Below, piece by piece: positions 7,620 through 16,399 of a DNA stretch of 64,000 nucleotides. Numbering within the stretch: the stretch's first letter is position 1; each line of letters begins with the position of its first letter. Source of the DNA: Erythrobacter sp047872805 (GTDB taxonomy: Bacteria > Pseudomonadota > Alphaproteobacteria > Sphingomonadales > Sphingomonadaceae). The notes beneath the pieces were generated by a model, which made no database searches, was not told the DNA's origin, and worked only from the letters and a program-made list of their open reading frames with translations. The stretch covers positions 186,001 through 250,000 of the forward strand of contig NZ_JBLQUK010000001.1 in assembly GCF_047872805.1 (NCBI RefSeq), given 5' to 3'. Both the position numbers and the translations under genes were made by a program.

Positions 7620-8876
7620 TCAATTCTTCATCGGTCTGGAAAGCGGGATGCGCATTTCAGATTTGTATCCCCCCGGAATCGGCCCGGATGCAAATGTAAC
7701 GTCTGAGCCAAAGCGGGCCTCAAGCCGGTCGCGCACATTGGCAAGACCAATGCCAAAGCCATGCGCCGCACCTTCGGGCACCCCGGGGCCATCATCGCTG
7801 ACGGTCACGACCAAACGATCAAATTCCTCGCGCGCGGCCACCGTGATTTTGATCTGTCTTGTTACGGCAGATACCGCATATTTGACCGAGTTCTCGATCA
7901 AAGGTTGCAGGATCATCCCGGGTATGCGGGCCTCTTCAAGACCCTCGGGCAGGTCAAACTCGCAACGCAGCCGTTCGGGAAAGCGCACAGCTTCAATATC
8001 GAGATAGAGTTTTTGCAGGTCAAATTCGTCGACCAGATAAACATCGCTGGTCGGTTCATCGGCCAGACTGTGGCGATAAAAGCGGCTGATCGTCTGGATC
8101 ATCTTCTCGGCCCGGTCGGCCTTGCCGGTTAACACCAGCGCAGACAGCGAATTGAGCGTGTTGAACAGGAAATGCGGGTTCACCTGATACCGCAATGAGC
8201 GCAGCTCAGCCGCCTTGGCTGCGGAACGGAATTGCTGTTCGCGCCTTTCGGCGGCCCGCGCCTGAACCCCGGCGAGCAAGGCAAAATAGGTTGAGGCCCA
8301 CGCAAGCAGGAGGAAATAGCGACCCAGCGCAATTTCCAGCACCGCCTTCCAGCTGTCCTCGCGCATTTCAGCGGGCGCGACGATCAGCGATTCGGACACT
8401 TGCGGCATGCCCGAGCCATCCGGGTTTGGCGCCTTGACCTGAACGCCTTCGGGCAGATCGAACAGCAAATTTCCCTCGTCATCGAAACGAAAGCCGCGCT
8501 CTTCGACGTATCTCTGTTCCAGCTCGGCCTGAAGATCCTGAAACGCATATTGATTGATGTGCCCGATGGAAATCGCCACCGGAATGGCAAACAAGCCCGC
8601 CGCCGTGATCTTGACCCACAAGGCCTGCCGATCGACCAGCCGCAGCAGCGCCCACAGCACCAATGTCAACGCAATGCCGGCGATCGTCACCAGCACCCGC
8701 CGGACGGCCATCTCCCACTGCATGTCGAGGTCAAGGATATAGCTGCGTGCGGTTATGAGCACAAAATACGTCGCCCACAGCACAACCATCGACATCAGCA
8801 CCGTGCGGAACGGCACGCTGATTGGACCTGAATTGACCGGCGCAGACGCTGCGGCTGTGGTGCTGTAATCTGTCAT
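7620..8876 (-). CDS. LytS/YehU-type sensor histidine kinase
   Basis: A 418-residue membrane kinase. There are three N-terminal membrane segments (about 27-43, 60-80 and 88-104), a periplasmic loop to about 180, a fourth segment at 185-203, then a coiled linker and the His_kinase domain with His235 in NPHFLFN. The ATPase part has the asparagine box LQPLIENSVKYA and the SDDGPGVPEG and GIGLANV glycine boxes. The pair with the downstream LytTR regulator is the standard partner arrangement. The loop between the third and fourth segments is acidic and might sense a peptide or cation; this is inference. Confidence 0.9.
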   Translation of the reverse strand: MTDYSTTAAASAPVNSGPISVPFRTVLMSMVVLWATYFVLITARSYILDLDMQWEMAVRRVLVTIAGIALTLVLWALLRLVDRQALWVKITAAGLFAIPVAISIGHINQYAFQDLQAELEQRYVEERGFRFDDEGNLLFDLPEGVQVKAPNPDGSGMPQVSESLIVAPAEMREDSWKAVLEIALGRYFLLLAWASTYFALLAGVQARAAERREQQFRSAAKAAELRSLRYQVNPHFLFNTLNSLSALVLTGKADRAEKMIQTISRFYRHSLADEPTSDVYLVDEFDLQKLYLDIEAVRFPERLRCEFDLPEGLEEARIPGMILQPLIENSVKYAVSAVTRQIKITVAAREEFDRLVVTVSDDGPGVPEGAAHGFGIGLANVRDRLEARFGSDVTFASGPIPGGYKSEMRIPLSRPMKN

Positions 8877-8948
8877 CGACCCGTCAAATAGCGACTTGCG
8901 CGCGAAAGCGCCAACCGGTCGTCGGTCAGGAAACCCGCTTGGTCGAAT

Positions 8949-8982
8949 GGGCGGCCCCTGTAGCAGGGCAATAGGGCCGCCC
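8949..8982 (-). terminator. GC-rich hairpin after fumC (possible terminator)
   Basis: Perfect arms GGGCGGCCC (8949-8957) and GGGCCGCCC (8974-8982) separated by 16 nt lie 9 bp past the fumC stop. No T-run follows, so it may only protect the 3' end, or terminate with help from Rho. Confidence 0.45.
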
Positions 8983-8990
8983 GATTGCGC

Positions 8991-10451
8991 TTAATCCCTT
9001 GGCTTGATCATATCTGCAGGAACCACCCATTCCGCAAACTGCGCTTCGGTCAAAAGCCCCAGTTCGAGCGCCGCTTGCTTAAGCGTGGTGCCTTCTGCGT
9101 GGGCTTTCTTGGCGATCTTGGCCGCATTGTCATAGCCGATATGCGGATTGAGCGCGGTGACCAGCATCAGGCTTTCATTCATCAGTTGATCGATCCGCGC
9201 CGTGTTTGCTTCGATCCCGACCACGCAATTATCAGTGAAGCTGCGCGCCGCATCGCTGAGCAAGCGAATCGACTGGAGCACAGCGTTGATCATCACCGGC
9301 TTGAACACGTTAAGCTCCAGATGGCCGTGCGATCCGGCGACACTAACGGTCGTGTTGTTGCCCATCACCTGCGCGCACACCATGGTCAGCGCCTCGCACT
9401 GGGTCGGATTGACCTTGCCCGGCATGATCGAGGAACCCGGCTCGTTGGCGGGCAGAGCAATTTCTCCCAGGCCAGAGCGCGGCCCCGATCCCAGCAAGCG
9501 GATATCATTGGCAATCTTCATCGAGGAAACTGCAACCGTGTTGAGCGCGCCGGACAGTTCAACCAGAGCATCATGCGCCGCAAGCGATTCAAATTTATTC
9601 GGCGCGGTGACGAAATCATGCCCGGTTATCGCCGCAACATGTTCGGCAAATTTCTCGGCAAAGCCAGCCTTTGAATTGATCCCGGTTCCAACCGCAGTGC
9701 CGCCCTGTGCCAGTTCAAGCACCCGCGGCATTGCGCTTTTCAGCCGGGCGATCCCGTATTCGATCTGCTTTGCATAGCCGGAAAACTCCTGACCCAAAGT
9801 GAGCGGCGTCGCGTCCTGCAAATGGGTCCGGCCGATCTTGACGATGTGGGCATAGGCCTGCGCCTTCGAATCCAGCGCAGCGTGCAGATGGGTCAGCGCC
9901 GGGATCAACCGGTCAATCGTTTCACTGGCGGCAGCAATATGCATCGCTGTGGGGAAAGTGTCGTTGGAACTTTGCCCCATATTGCAATGATCGTTGGGAT
10001 GGACTGGCGACTTGCCGCCATGCTGGCCGGTCAGGATCTGGTTCGCGCGGCTGGCGATCACTTCATTGGCATTCATGTTGGACTGCGTGCCCGAACCGGT
10101 CTGCCATACGCTCAGCGGGAATTGATCGGAAAGTGTGCCATCAACAACCTCGGCGGCGGCGGCCACGATGGCATCGCCCAGCTTTGGCTCGAGCACGCCA
10201 AGATCCATATTCGCCTTCGCCGCCGATTGTTTCTGAATCCCCAGCGCTCGGATCAGCGGCGCAGGCATCGTTTCTGTGCCAATCGCAAAATTGGCAATGC
10301 TGCGCTGGCTTTGCGCACCCCAATGCGCCGCCGCCGGAACGGCCACTTCACCGAGCGAGTCGGTTTCGATGCGCACCTCACCCAAGGCGCCAAAATATTG
10401 CCCATCGTTATGGACTGTGCCCGCTGCACCGCTTTTTCCAATGTCACTCAT
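8991..10451 (-). CDS. fumC: class II fumarate hydratase
   Basis: A 486-residue cytoplasmic enzyme interconverting fumarate and malate in the TCA cycle, iron-independent. The superfamily signature GSSIMPGKVNP is present, as are the SGTQSNMN and GRTHLQDATP active-site segments and the SHGHLELNV stretch near the B site. The ATG at 10451 is chosen over upstream in-frame starts because AGGAGGG precedes it and it fits the family N-terminus; the ~20 residues before the core are a little longer than in E. coli. It is transcribed as a single gene toward the two-component pair, separated by a GC-rich hairpin. Confidence 0.96.
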   Translation of the reverse strand: MSDIGKSGAAGTVHNDGQYFGALGEVRIETDSLGEVAVPAAAHWGAQSQRSIANFAIGTETMPAPLIRALGIQKQSAAKANMDLGVLEPKLGDAIVAAAAEVVDGTLSDQFPLSVWQTGSGTQSNMNANEVIASRANQILTGQHGGKSPVHPNDHCNMGQSSNDTFPTAMHIAAASETIDRLIPALTHLHAALDSKAQAYAHIVKIGRTHLQDATPLTLGQEFSGYAKQIEYGIARLKSAMPRVLELAQGGTAVGTGINSKAGFAEKFAEHVAAITGHDFVTAPNKFESLAAHDALVELSGALNTVAVSSMKIANDIRLLGSGPRSGLGEIALPANEPGSSIMPGKVNPTQCEALTMVCAQVMGNNTTVSVAGSHGHLELNVFKPVMINAVLQSIRLLSDAARSFTDNCVVGIEANTARIDQLMNESLMLVTALNPHIGYDNAAKIAKKAHAEGTTLKQAALELGLLTEAQFAEWVVPADMIKPRD

Positions 10452-10595
10452 CGAAGCCCTCCTGGTATCGGTCGAAACTGGGTCCCGGTCCCCCAGCTGC
10501 CTCCTTATGACGCCGCCCGGTAGCACGTCAAAGGGAAGCTGCGCGATCAGGGCAGCAAAACGCTTGGAAGTGTCACTCGCGGTAGCTAGGAAGGG

Positions 10596-10627
10596 TTGAC
10601 GGACTGTATTGCAATACTAATACAGTC
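10596..10627 (+). promoter_or_regulatory. promoter overlapped by a 9-bp inverted repeat
   Basis: A TTGACG -35 (10596-10601) and AATACA -10 (10619-10624), 17 bp apart, precede the PIMT-like gene. Perfect arms GACTGTATT (10602-10610) and AATACAGTC (10619-10627) fill the spacer and -10, and the left arm runs into a second perfect palindrome TATTGCAATA (10607-10616). Such a site is positioned for a dimeric repressor, for example of the MarR or TetR kind; the regulator is not encoded nearby. Confidence 0.5.
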
Positions 10628-10658
10628 TCTCAGGATACGCATTGGGCAGCATGACATT

Positions 10659-11258
10659 ATGAGCAATTTGACAATGACGCGCGATACCGCCCCAGCACGA
10701 AAGGCGATGATTGACAGCCAGTTGCGCACCAGCGGCGTGAATGAAGAATTTGTGCTGGCGCGGATGATGGCTGTCCCGCGTGAGGAATTTCTGCCCGAAG
10801 ACAAGGTCGGGCTCGCCTATATCGACCGCTCGATTGCCTTGTCTGACAGCGCACACCTTGCTGCGCCGCTGTTCTATGGCAAACTCCTGCTCGAAGCAGC
10901 GCCGCTCCCCTCGGACCGCGCGCTGGTGGTCGAAGCGGGAACCGGATACCTGGCCGAATTGCTGCGCCCGCTTGTTGGCGAAGTTACTGTGGTAGGCGCC
11001 CGCGATGCGGCGGCAGGAAAGCTTCCGAATGAGACGTTTTCTCTGGTGCTGGTTGATGGCGCGATGGAACAGCTGCCAGAGGCGCTTGCCAGTAAGGTTG
11101 AAGACGGTGGCAGGGTCGTATCAGGTGTTTTACTGCGCCAGGTGACACGGCTTGCTGCTGGCCGCAGGATTGCCGGGCAAGTGGCGCTGCAACCGGTCGA
11201 GGACCTCGGAATCCCCGTTCTTAGCGCCTTTGACGCGCCGAAAAGCTGGACGTTTTAA
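10659..11258 (+). CDS. degenerate protein-L-isoaspartate methyltransferase-like protein
   Basis: A 199-residue protein related to PIMTs: the N-terminal helix AMIDSQLRTSGV and the AVPREEFLP segment are typical of that family. The SAM-binding region reads VVEAGTGYLAELL rather than the usual GTGSGYQ form, and only about 15 residues separate the second strand from the FSLVLVDGA motif, where catalytic PIMTs have several times as many. It may therefore not be an active repair enzyme. The stop overlaps the tolC start (TAATG), and the same pairing is recalled from other Sphingomonadales. The start at 10659 is used because it follows the mapped promoter candidate. Confidence 0.75.
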   Translation: MSNLTMTRDTAPARKAMIDSQLRTSGVNEEFVLARMMAVPREEFLPEDKVGLAYIDRSIALSDSAHLAAPLFYGKLLLEAAPLPSDRALVVEAGTGYLAELLRPLVGEVTVVGARDAAAGKLPNETFSLVLVDGAMEQLPEALASKVEDGGRVVSGVLLRQVTRLAAGRRIAGQVALQPVEDLGIPVLSAFDAPKSWTF

Positions 11259-12751
11259 TGCAGAACCGAGGTCGCCTGTTGGGTTCCGTCAAGGCCGCAT
11301 CCTGTCTCGGCGCGCTCGCTCTCGGAGGGCTGGCAGGCTCTGCGCAGGCAGAGACTCTGCGTGAGGCGCTCGTCGCGGTGTACAACACCAACCCCACGAT
11401 AGAGGGTGCCCGCGCCTCGCAGCGGGCCACCGATGAAGACGTGCAAATTCAACGCGCTCAGGGCCTTCCCAGGGTCGACGCCACCGCCACCCATATCGAA
11501 TTTCTGCGGCGGTCTACCAATTCCTTCACCGCTCCAGAACGCAATCTGGGGGTTAATGCGCAATTGCAGGTTCCGGTCTATTCCGGGGGCGCGGTGCGCA
11601 ATGGCATCAACGCCGCGCAAGAACGCGTGGCAGCAGGGCAGGCAGATTTGCGCGGCACCGAAAGCGCCGTCTTCAGCCAGGCTGTAGCGGCCTATATGGA
11701 CGTGCTGCGCACCGAGGCTCTGGCTGAGCTTTCGGCAAATCAGGTCGAAGTGTTGCGCGTAACTTACGAATCCACCAGCGACCGTTTTGAGATTGGTGAT
11801 CTGACGCGAACCGATGTTGCTCAGGCGCAATCCCGATTGGCACTTGCGGAGGGCGATTTGCGCACCGCCTATGCCAATCTCGTCAATGCGCGCGAGACCT
11901 ATGTTCAATTGATTGGACGCGCGCCCATGGGGCTGGAAGCGCCACCGCCACTGCCCGGCTTACCCGAAACCGTCGGGACAGCAGTCGTAACTGCGTTAGA
12001 GAACAACCCGGACCTGATCGCTGCAAAGGAACGCGCTGATGCGGCCGGCTACGATTACGAGGTCGCAGGCGCCGGCCGGTTGCCGACAATCGGTTTTTTC
12101 GCGAATTACGACTACAGCGATTTTTTTGGTACGCTGGGTGGGCCGGTGGCCTCGACATTCAGCCAGAGTGAAACAACCGCCAATGCCGGTGTTCGCGTGA
12201 CCATCCCGCTGTTTCAGGGTGGTTTGCCAGCCGCGCGTCAACGACAAGCTGGGGCGCGCGAATCGGCGGCGTTGGAACAGGTGATTCTGACGGAGCGCAG
12301 CGTGATTGCGCAGACCCGGTCTGCCTATTCGAATTGGGAAGCGTCCAATGCGGTGATCCAAAGCTCTCAGGTGGCTGTTGCAGCAGCAGAGCTTAGCCTC
12401 GAAGGAGTGCGGGCAGAGAATTCGATCGGAAACCGCACCATTATCGATGTGCTCAATGCCGAGCAGGAATTGCTGTCCGCTCGGGCGCAGCTCGTTACCG
12501 CGCGGCGCAACGCCTATGTCGCCGGTTTCACATTGCTCGCCGCGATGGGCAAAGCTGAGGCGCGCGATCTCAACCTTGATACAGGCGGCCCGCTGTATGA
12601 CCCGCAAGTCAATTTTGACCGGGTTGATGGCCGGATTTGGGACTGGGACCGCGACCCTGAGCCTTCGGCAAATTCTACCAGAACCGTTGACATTGAGGCT
12701 TCCGAGGCTTTGATTGGCCCCGTATTGGAGCCTGAGGATCCGCGCCAATAG
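11258..12751 (+). CDS. tolC: TolC-family outer-membrane efflux protein
   Basis: A 497-residue secreted protein with a signal peptide (cleavage after SAQA, about residue 31) and the two OEP repeats: ETLREALVAVYNTNPTI starts the first, and PDLIAAKERADAAGYDYEVA starts the second. Each supplies two beta strands and long helices for the trimeric trans-periplasmic tunnel; conserved RTDVAQAQSRLA and NRTIIDVLNAEQELL helices are visible. The last ~60 residues are acidic and Pro-rich, beyond the barrel. It is coupled to the PIMT-like gene. No inner-membrane pump or adaptor gene is nearby, so it probably serves pumps or type I exporters encoded elsewhere. Confidence 0.94.
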   Translation: MQNRGRLLGSVKAASCLGALALGGLAGSAQAETLREALVAVYNTNPTIEGARASQRATDEDVQIQRAQGLPRVDATATHIEFLRRSTNSFTAPERNLGVNAQLQVPVYSGGAVRNGINAAQERVAAGQADLRGTESAVFSQAVAAYMDVLRTEALAELSANQVEVLRVTYESTSDRFEIGDLTRTDVAQAQSRLALAEGDLRTAYANLVNARETYVQLIGRAPMGLEAPPPLPGLPETVGTAVVTALENNPDLIAAKERADAAGYDYEVAGAGRLPTIGFFANYDYSDFFGTLGGPVASTFSQSETTANAGVRVTIPLFQGGLPAARQRQAGARESAALEQVILTERSVIAQTRSAYSNWEASNAVIQSSQVAVAAAELSLEGVRAENSIGNRTIIDVLNAEQELLSARAQLVTARRNAYVAGFTLLAAMGKAEARDLNLDTGGPLYDPQVNFDRVDGRIWDWDRDPEPSANSTRTVDIEASEALIGPVLEPEDPRQ

Positions 12752-12762
12752 CGCGATTCGCA

Positions 12763-13272
12763 ATGGTTAACGCGCAGAGCGGGGGCAGGGTTTTGGCGAA
12801 TAATAGCGAAGCATCGGTCGAAGAGATTCTTGAATCGATCAAAAAAGTGATCGCCCGCGACAATCGCGATTCGGCGATGGCGGCGCGCCAACGCCGGGTC
12901 GAGGCTGCAGAGGAATTGGATCGCATGCCGCCCAATCCGTCTGAACCCCTTGATCTGGAAGACGCGGAAGAGGTGCTCGACCTTGCAGAGATGGAACTTT
13001 CGGAAGTCGTCGACATGGATGATGACGCTGACGTGCCGCTGATCAAGGAAGAAGTGCGCGGCGCAATGCAGGAAAACCTCGCGGCACTGGCGATGCTTGC
13101 GGAACCCGGCGCTCGGCCACAAATCGTGCGCTCGGGCGAAACTTCGCTCGAAGGGATGACCCGCGAATTGCTGCGCCCGATGCTGGCAGAATGGCTCGAC
13201 AAGAACCTCCCCGGCATGGTTGAAAAGATGGTGCAGGCTGAAATCGCCCGGATTGCCGGCAAACGCGGCTGA
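12763..13272 (+). CDS. popZ: PopZ/DUF2497 polar organising protein
   Basis: A 169-residue protein with the PopZ layout: an N-terminal helix (SVEEILESIKKVIARDN, about residues 18-34), a long acidic, Asp/Glu-rich disordered spacer, and a C-terminal assembly region with LLRPMLAEWLDKNLPGMVE. In Caulobacter PopZ forms a polar network that captures ParB-parS; here ParA, ParB and parS lie ~20 kb away in the same window. A TTG at 12793 closer to the conserved helix is an alternative start. The neighbourhood after tolC matches other alphaproteobacteria, but valS, often next, is replaced by an S9 peptidase. Confidence 0.87.
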   Translation: MVNAQSGGRVLANNSEASVEEILESIKKVIARDNRDSAMAARQRRVEAAEELDRMPPNPSEPLDLEDAEEVLDLAEMELSEVVDMDDDADVPLIKEEVRGAMQENLAALAMLAEPGARPQIVRSGETSLEGMTRELLRPMLAEWLDKNLPGMVEKMVQAEIARIAGKRG

Positions 13273-13348
13273 ATCCTGATCGCCAATTGCAACAGCGATG
13301 CGATGGTTTCGCTGGCAACAGCACTGAACACCGGTTAACGATCCGATT

Positions 13349-15517
13349 ATGGGTTGGAACACACTAAGAGCTGCATTTTTTGCCGCAGCGTCGCTGATCG
13401 TCTGCGCCCCGCTTGCCGCCGATGATCATTCGGAAACCGCGCAGAACGATGCCCCGCCCGGCGTTGAAAAAGCGCCGATGACTGCGCGCGATCTTATCAC
13501 AATGCTGCGTCTGGGCGCGCCGACGACCAGCCCGTTCGGGCGTTATGCCGTCTATTCGGTAACGCGCACCGATGCCGAAACGCTCAAACGTTCGCCTGTC
13601 CATTACCTGCTGGACCTCGCGGTGCCCGGTGCCGACCCGGTTGAGATCAATCTGGGTATCTCTGGCTCTGCGCTCAGTTTTGGGCCGGACAATTTCCTGT
13701 ATTTCCTCAGCAATGAACATTTGGATGAAAGCGCGACTGAGCAGACCCGCGTCTGGCGGGTCGCGCTAGAGGGGAACGGCAATGTCACCGGGCCCCTGCT
13801 GGTCGCCGATATTGCGGGGACTGATATCGCCGGGTTCAAGATCGCCCCTAGCGGCGATAAGATCGCGCTGTGGTCTGAGATCGCCCGTGATTGCGAACGC
13901 TTCGGATGCGAACCAGAGCCAGAGCAGCCCGGATCAGGTCGCCTTTATGAAGGGGATGCCGGTTTTTATCGCCACTGGGATCGCTGGATCACGCCCGGCG
14001 TGTTCAACCGGGTTTTCGTTTTCGGCCTCGAAGATGGTCAAGTCGCTGGTGACGGCGTCCCGGTCGACGGCGGTTCGTCGCGAGGAGCGATTACCGGCAA
14101 CACCCCAACCATGCCATTTGGCGGAGGCGAGGACATTGCCTGGGCTCCTGATGGCTCTGGCCTCTATTTCGTGACGCGCGAAGCGGGAGCGGATGAAGCA
14201 ACCTCGACCGATCTCGATATCTATTGGTCCGATCTTTCGGGCGACGCACCGACCGGATTGACTGCGGCCAACACTGCGCATGATTCGTCTCCCGCACCTT
14301 CGCCCGATGGCAAATATCTGGCCTACCTCGCCATGGCGCGGCCCGGCTACGAATCGGACCGGCTGGTGGTGCAATTGCGCAATCTGGATACAGGCGAAAC
14401 GCGCGCTTTGACGCAAGACACCGATCTTTCGTTTGGCGGACTTGCATGGAACGCGGACGGAACGCATTTGCTTGCCACTGCAGCGCATGTCCTTGATACG
14501 CCTGCGTTCCAGATTGACCCGGTATCGGGAGAAGTGACCGAACTCGATCTGATACCCGGTAATGAGGCGCATATTGGCAACCTCACCCCCTTGCCCGGGG
14601 GACGCCTGCTTTTCACACGCGATTCGATTGGCGCACCAGCCGAACTTTACCTTGCGTCGGGGGAGGGCCGTGCCCGCCCGCTGACCGATGTCGTCACCAG
14701 CAAAATGGGTGAGATGGCCTCCACCATGACCCGCCGGTTCAGCTTTGCCGGAGCGGCGGGCGACACGGTGTGGGGTCAGATTACCCGTCTGGAGAACCAG
14801 GAAGGACCCATTCCCGCGATCCTATACATCCATGGCGGGCCGCAGGGCTCGTTCAACGACGGCTGGTCAACACGCTGGAACCCGCGGGTGCTCGCCAGCC
14901 AAGGTTACGCTGTGATCTCGGTCGATTTTCACGGATCTGCCGGATATGGGCAAGCGTTCATGGATTCGATCAACCGCGACTGGGGCGGTAAACCGCTCGA
15001 AGATTTGCAGAGGGGTCTCGCCGCGGCGCTGGAACTGGACCCGCAGATCGACGGATCGCGCGCCTGTGCGATGGGGGCTAGTTACGGCGGATATATGGTC
15101 AACTGGATCGCCGGACAATGGGCCGACCGGTTCGATTGCATCGTTCAGCATGACGGCCTGTTCGATATGCGCAGCATGTATTATTCGACAGAGGAATTGT
15201 GGTTCCCGCGTTGGGATTTCGGCGGCTCCTACATGGAAGCGCGCGAGACTTATGAGCGTTGGAACCCGGTCAACCATGTCGATAATTGGCGCACCCCCAT
15301 GCTGGTGATTACCGGAGAGCGCGATTTCCGGGTGCCTTACACGCAGGGTCTGCAAAGCTTCACCGCCTTGCAGGAACGCGGCATTCCCTCGCAATTGCTG
15401 GTGTTTCCGGATGAAAACCACTGGGTGCTGGGCGCTGCAAACTCGTTGCAATGGCATGGCACCGTATTTGCCTGGCTCGATCGCTGGTTGCAGCAAGAGC
15501 TTGTCACCGAACCATGA
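13349..15517 (+). CDS. S9-family serine peptidase (DPP/acylaminoacyl-peptidase type)
   Basis: A 722-residue secreted protein: signal peptide (about residues 1-24), an N-terminal beta-propeller with WDP/SPDGKYLAY-like repeats (about 50-440), and a C-terminal alpha/beta hydrolase. The catalytic triad is visible as Ser578 in GASYGGYM, Asp659 in GERDFRVPY and His691 in ENHW; HGGPQGSF forms the oxyanion hole. Such enzymes release dipeptides or acyl-amino acids in the periplasm. The stop overlaps the next start by ATGA. It begins 76 bp after popZ, possibly in the same transcript. Confidence 0.93.
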   Translation: MGWNTLRAAFFAAASLIVCAPLAADDHSETAQNDAPPGVEKAPMTARDLITMLRLGAPTTSPFGRYAVYSVTRTDAETLKRSPVHYLLDLAVPGADPVEINLGISGSALSFGPDNFLYFLSNEHLDESATEQTRVWRVALEGNGNVTGPLLVADIAGTDIAGFKIAPSGDKIALWSEIARDCERFGCEPEPEQPGSGRLYEGDAGFYRHWDRWITPGVFNRVFVFGLEDGQVAGDGVPVDGGSSRGAITGNTPTMPFGGGEDIAWAPDGSGLYFVTREAGADEATSTDLDIYWSDLSGDAPTGLTAANTAHDSSPAPSPDGKYLAYLAMARPGYESDRLVVQLRNLDTGETRALTQDTDLSFGGLAWNADGTHLLATAAHVLDTPAFQIDPVSGEVTELDLIPGNEAHIGNLTPLPGGRLLFTRDSIGAPAELYLASGEGRARPLTDVVTSKMGEMASTMTRRFSFAGAAGDTVWGQITRLENQEGPIPAILYIHGGPQGSFNDGWSTRWNPRVLASQGYAVISVDFHGSAGYGQAFMDSINRDWGGKPLEDLQRGLAAALELDPQIDGSRACAMGASYGGYMVNWIAGQWADRFDCIVQHDGLFDMRSMYYSTEELWFPRWDFGGSYMEARETYERWNPVNHVDNWRTPMLVITGERDFRVPYTQGLQSFTALQERGIPSQLLVFPDENHWVLGAANSLQWHGTVFAWLDRWLQQELVTEP

Positions 15518-15927
15518 GCTATGAGGATTTGCAGGCGGCAAAGGCTGCGCAGACAAAGAAATATGGCAGCGGTGAAGGCGGGGTCAAACGCCACATTTTT
15601 CTTTGCGCTGTGTCCGAAAAACAGAAATGCTGCTCCCGCGAGGAAGGGGCGGTTGCTTGGCAATTTCTCAAGGATCGCCTCAAAGAGCGCGGTCTGGTCG
15701 GACCCAAACGGTCAGCGCAGCACCCACGCGGTCCGGGCGGCGGGATACAGCGGTCAAAAGCGGATTGCCTGCAAATCTGTTCGGCCGGACCGATTGCCGT
15801 CGTATGGCCCGACGGCGTCTGGTACCATTCATGCCGCCCTGATGTTCTCGAACGGATAATCGAAGAGCACCTGATCGGCGGAAATGTCGTCGAAGAATAT
15901 CGCCTGAGCGCTCGTCCCGCAGTCTAG
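15514..15927 (+). CDS. thioredoxin-like [2Fe-2S] ferredoxin
   Basis: A 137-residue cytoplasmic protein. Residues ~30-110 have the thioredoxin-like 2Fe-2S layout: FLCAVSEKQKCC with Cys pairs, then CLQICSAGPIAVVWPDGVWY and a final Cys in YHSC; the same fold occurs in NuoE C-terminal halves and cobalt-chelatase-linked ferredoxins. The ATG overlaps the S9 peptidase stop (ATGA). The redox partner is unknown. It ends exactly where the convergent membrane-protein gene ends, with no spacer. Confidence 0.85.
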   Translation: MSYEDLQAAKAAQTKKYGSGEGGVKRHIFLCAVSEKQKCCSREEGAVAWQFLKDRLKERGLVGPKRSAQHPRGPGGGIQRSKADCLQICSAGPIAVVWPDGVWYHSCRPDVLERIIEEHLIGGNVVEEYRLSARPAV

Positions 15928-16248
15928 CTAATCCTTGTCCTTATCCTTAGGTGACCAGAGATCATCGGCGCTGGGAAGGCGATTATCAACCGATGCGTCA
16001 TGCCCTGTTCCGTTGGAAAGAAACGCCAGACCCATCAACCCGCCACCAAGCAGCATGGTGAAACTGATCCCCAGCGCCGCGGCAATGTAGAAATGCACCG
16101 AAATCGCGCCATTGAATGCATAAAGCAGCCCGACAGCGATCAGCACGGTTGCGACCGTTACTGCCATCAGGATTTTCATGATTCGCCGGTAGCGTGCCCA
16201 GGCGTGCGCAGCATTTTCTGGGTCATCGAGGGGGGATTTCTTGACCAT
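15928..16248 (-). CDS. small two-helix membrane protein, Asp/Lys tail
   Basis: A 106-residue protein with two hydrophobic helices (about residues 24-45 and 53-75) and a polar C-terminus ending in the repeated KDKDKD. I do not recognise a named family; similar small inner-membrane proteins are common in sphingomonads. The ATG at 16248 is used; an open frame extends upstream but looks non-coding. It abuts the convergent ferredoxin gene. Confidence 0.55.
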   Translation of the reverse strand: MVKKSPLDDPENAAHAWARYRRIMKILMAVTVATVLIAVGLLYAFNGAISVHFYIAAALGISFTMLLGGGLMGLAFLSNGTGHDASVDNRLPSADDLWSPKDKDKD

Positions 16249-16399
16249 GACGTTCACATGCGCATCCCTTCTTCGCTTGGCAATGGGCAAGATACGCAGC
16301 AGGTCAGCAATAAGAAGCAAATCACGGGTTCCGACGGCAGGACTCGCCTTTTTGGACGATTGATGGCATTTTCATCGCTCGAGAGAGAGGAACGCCAAC

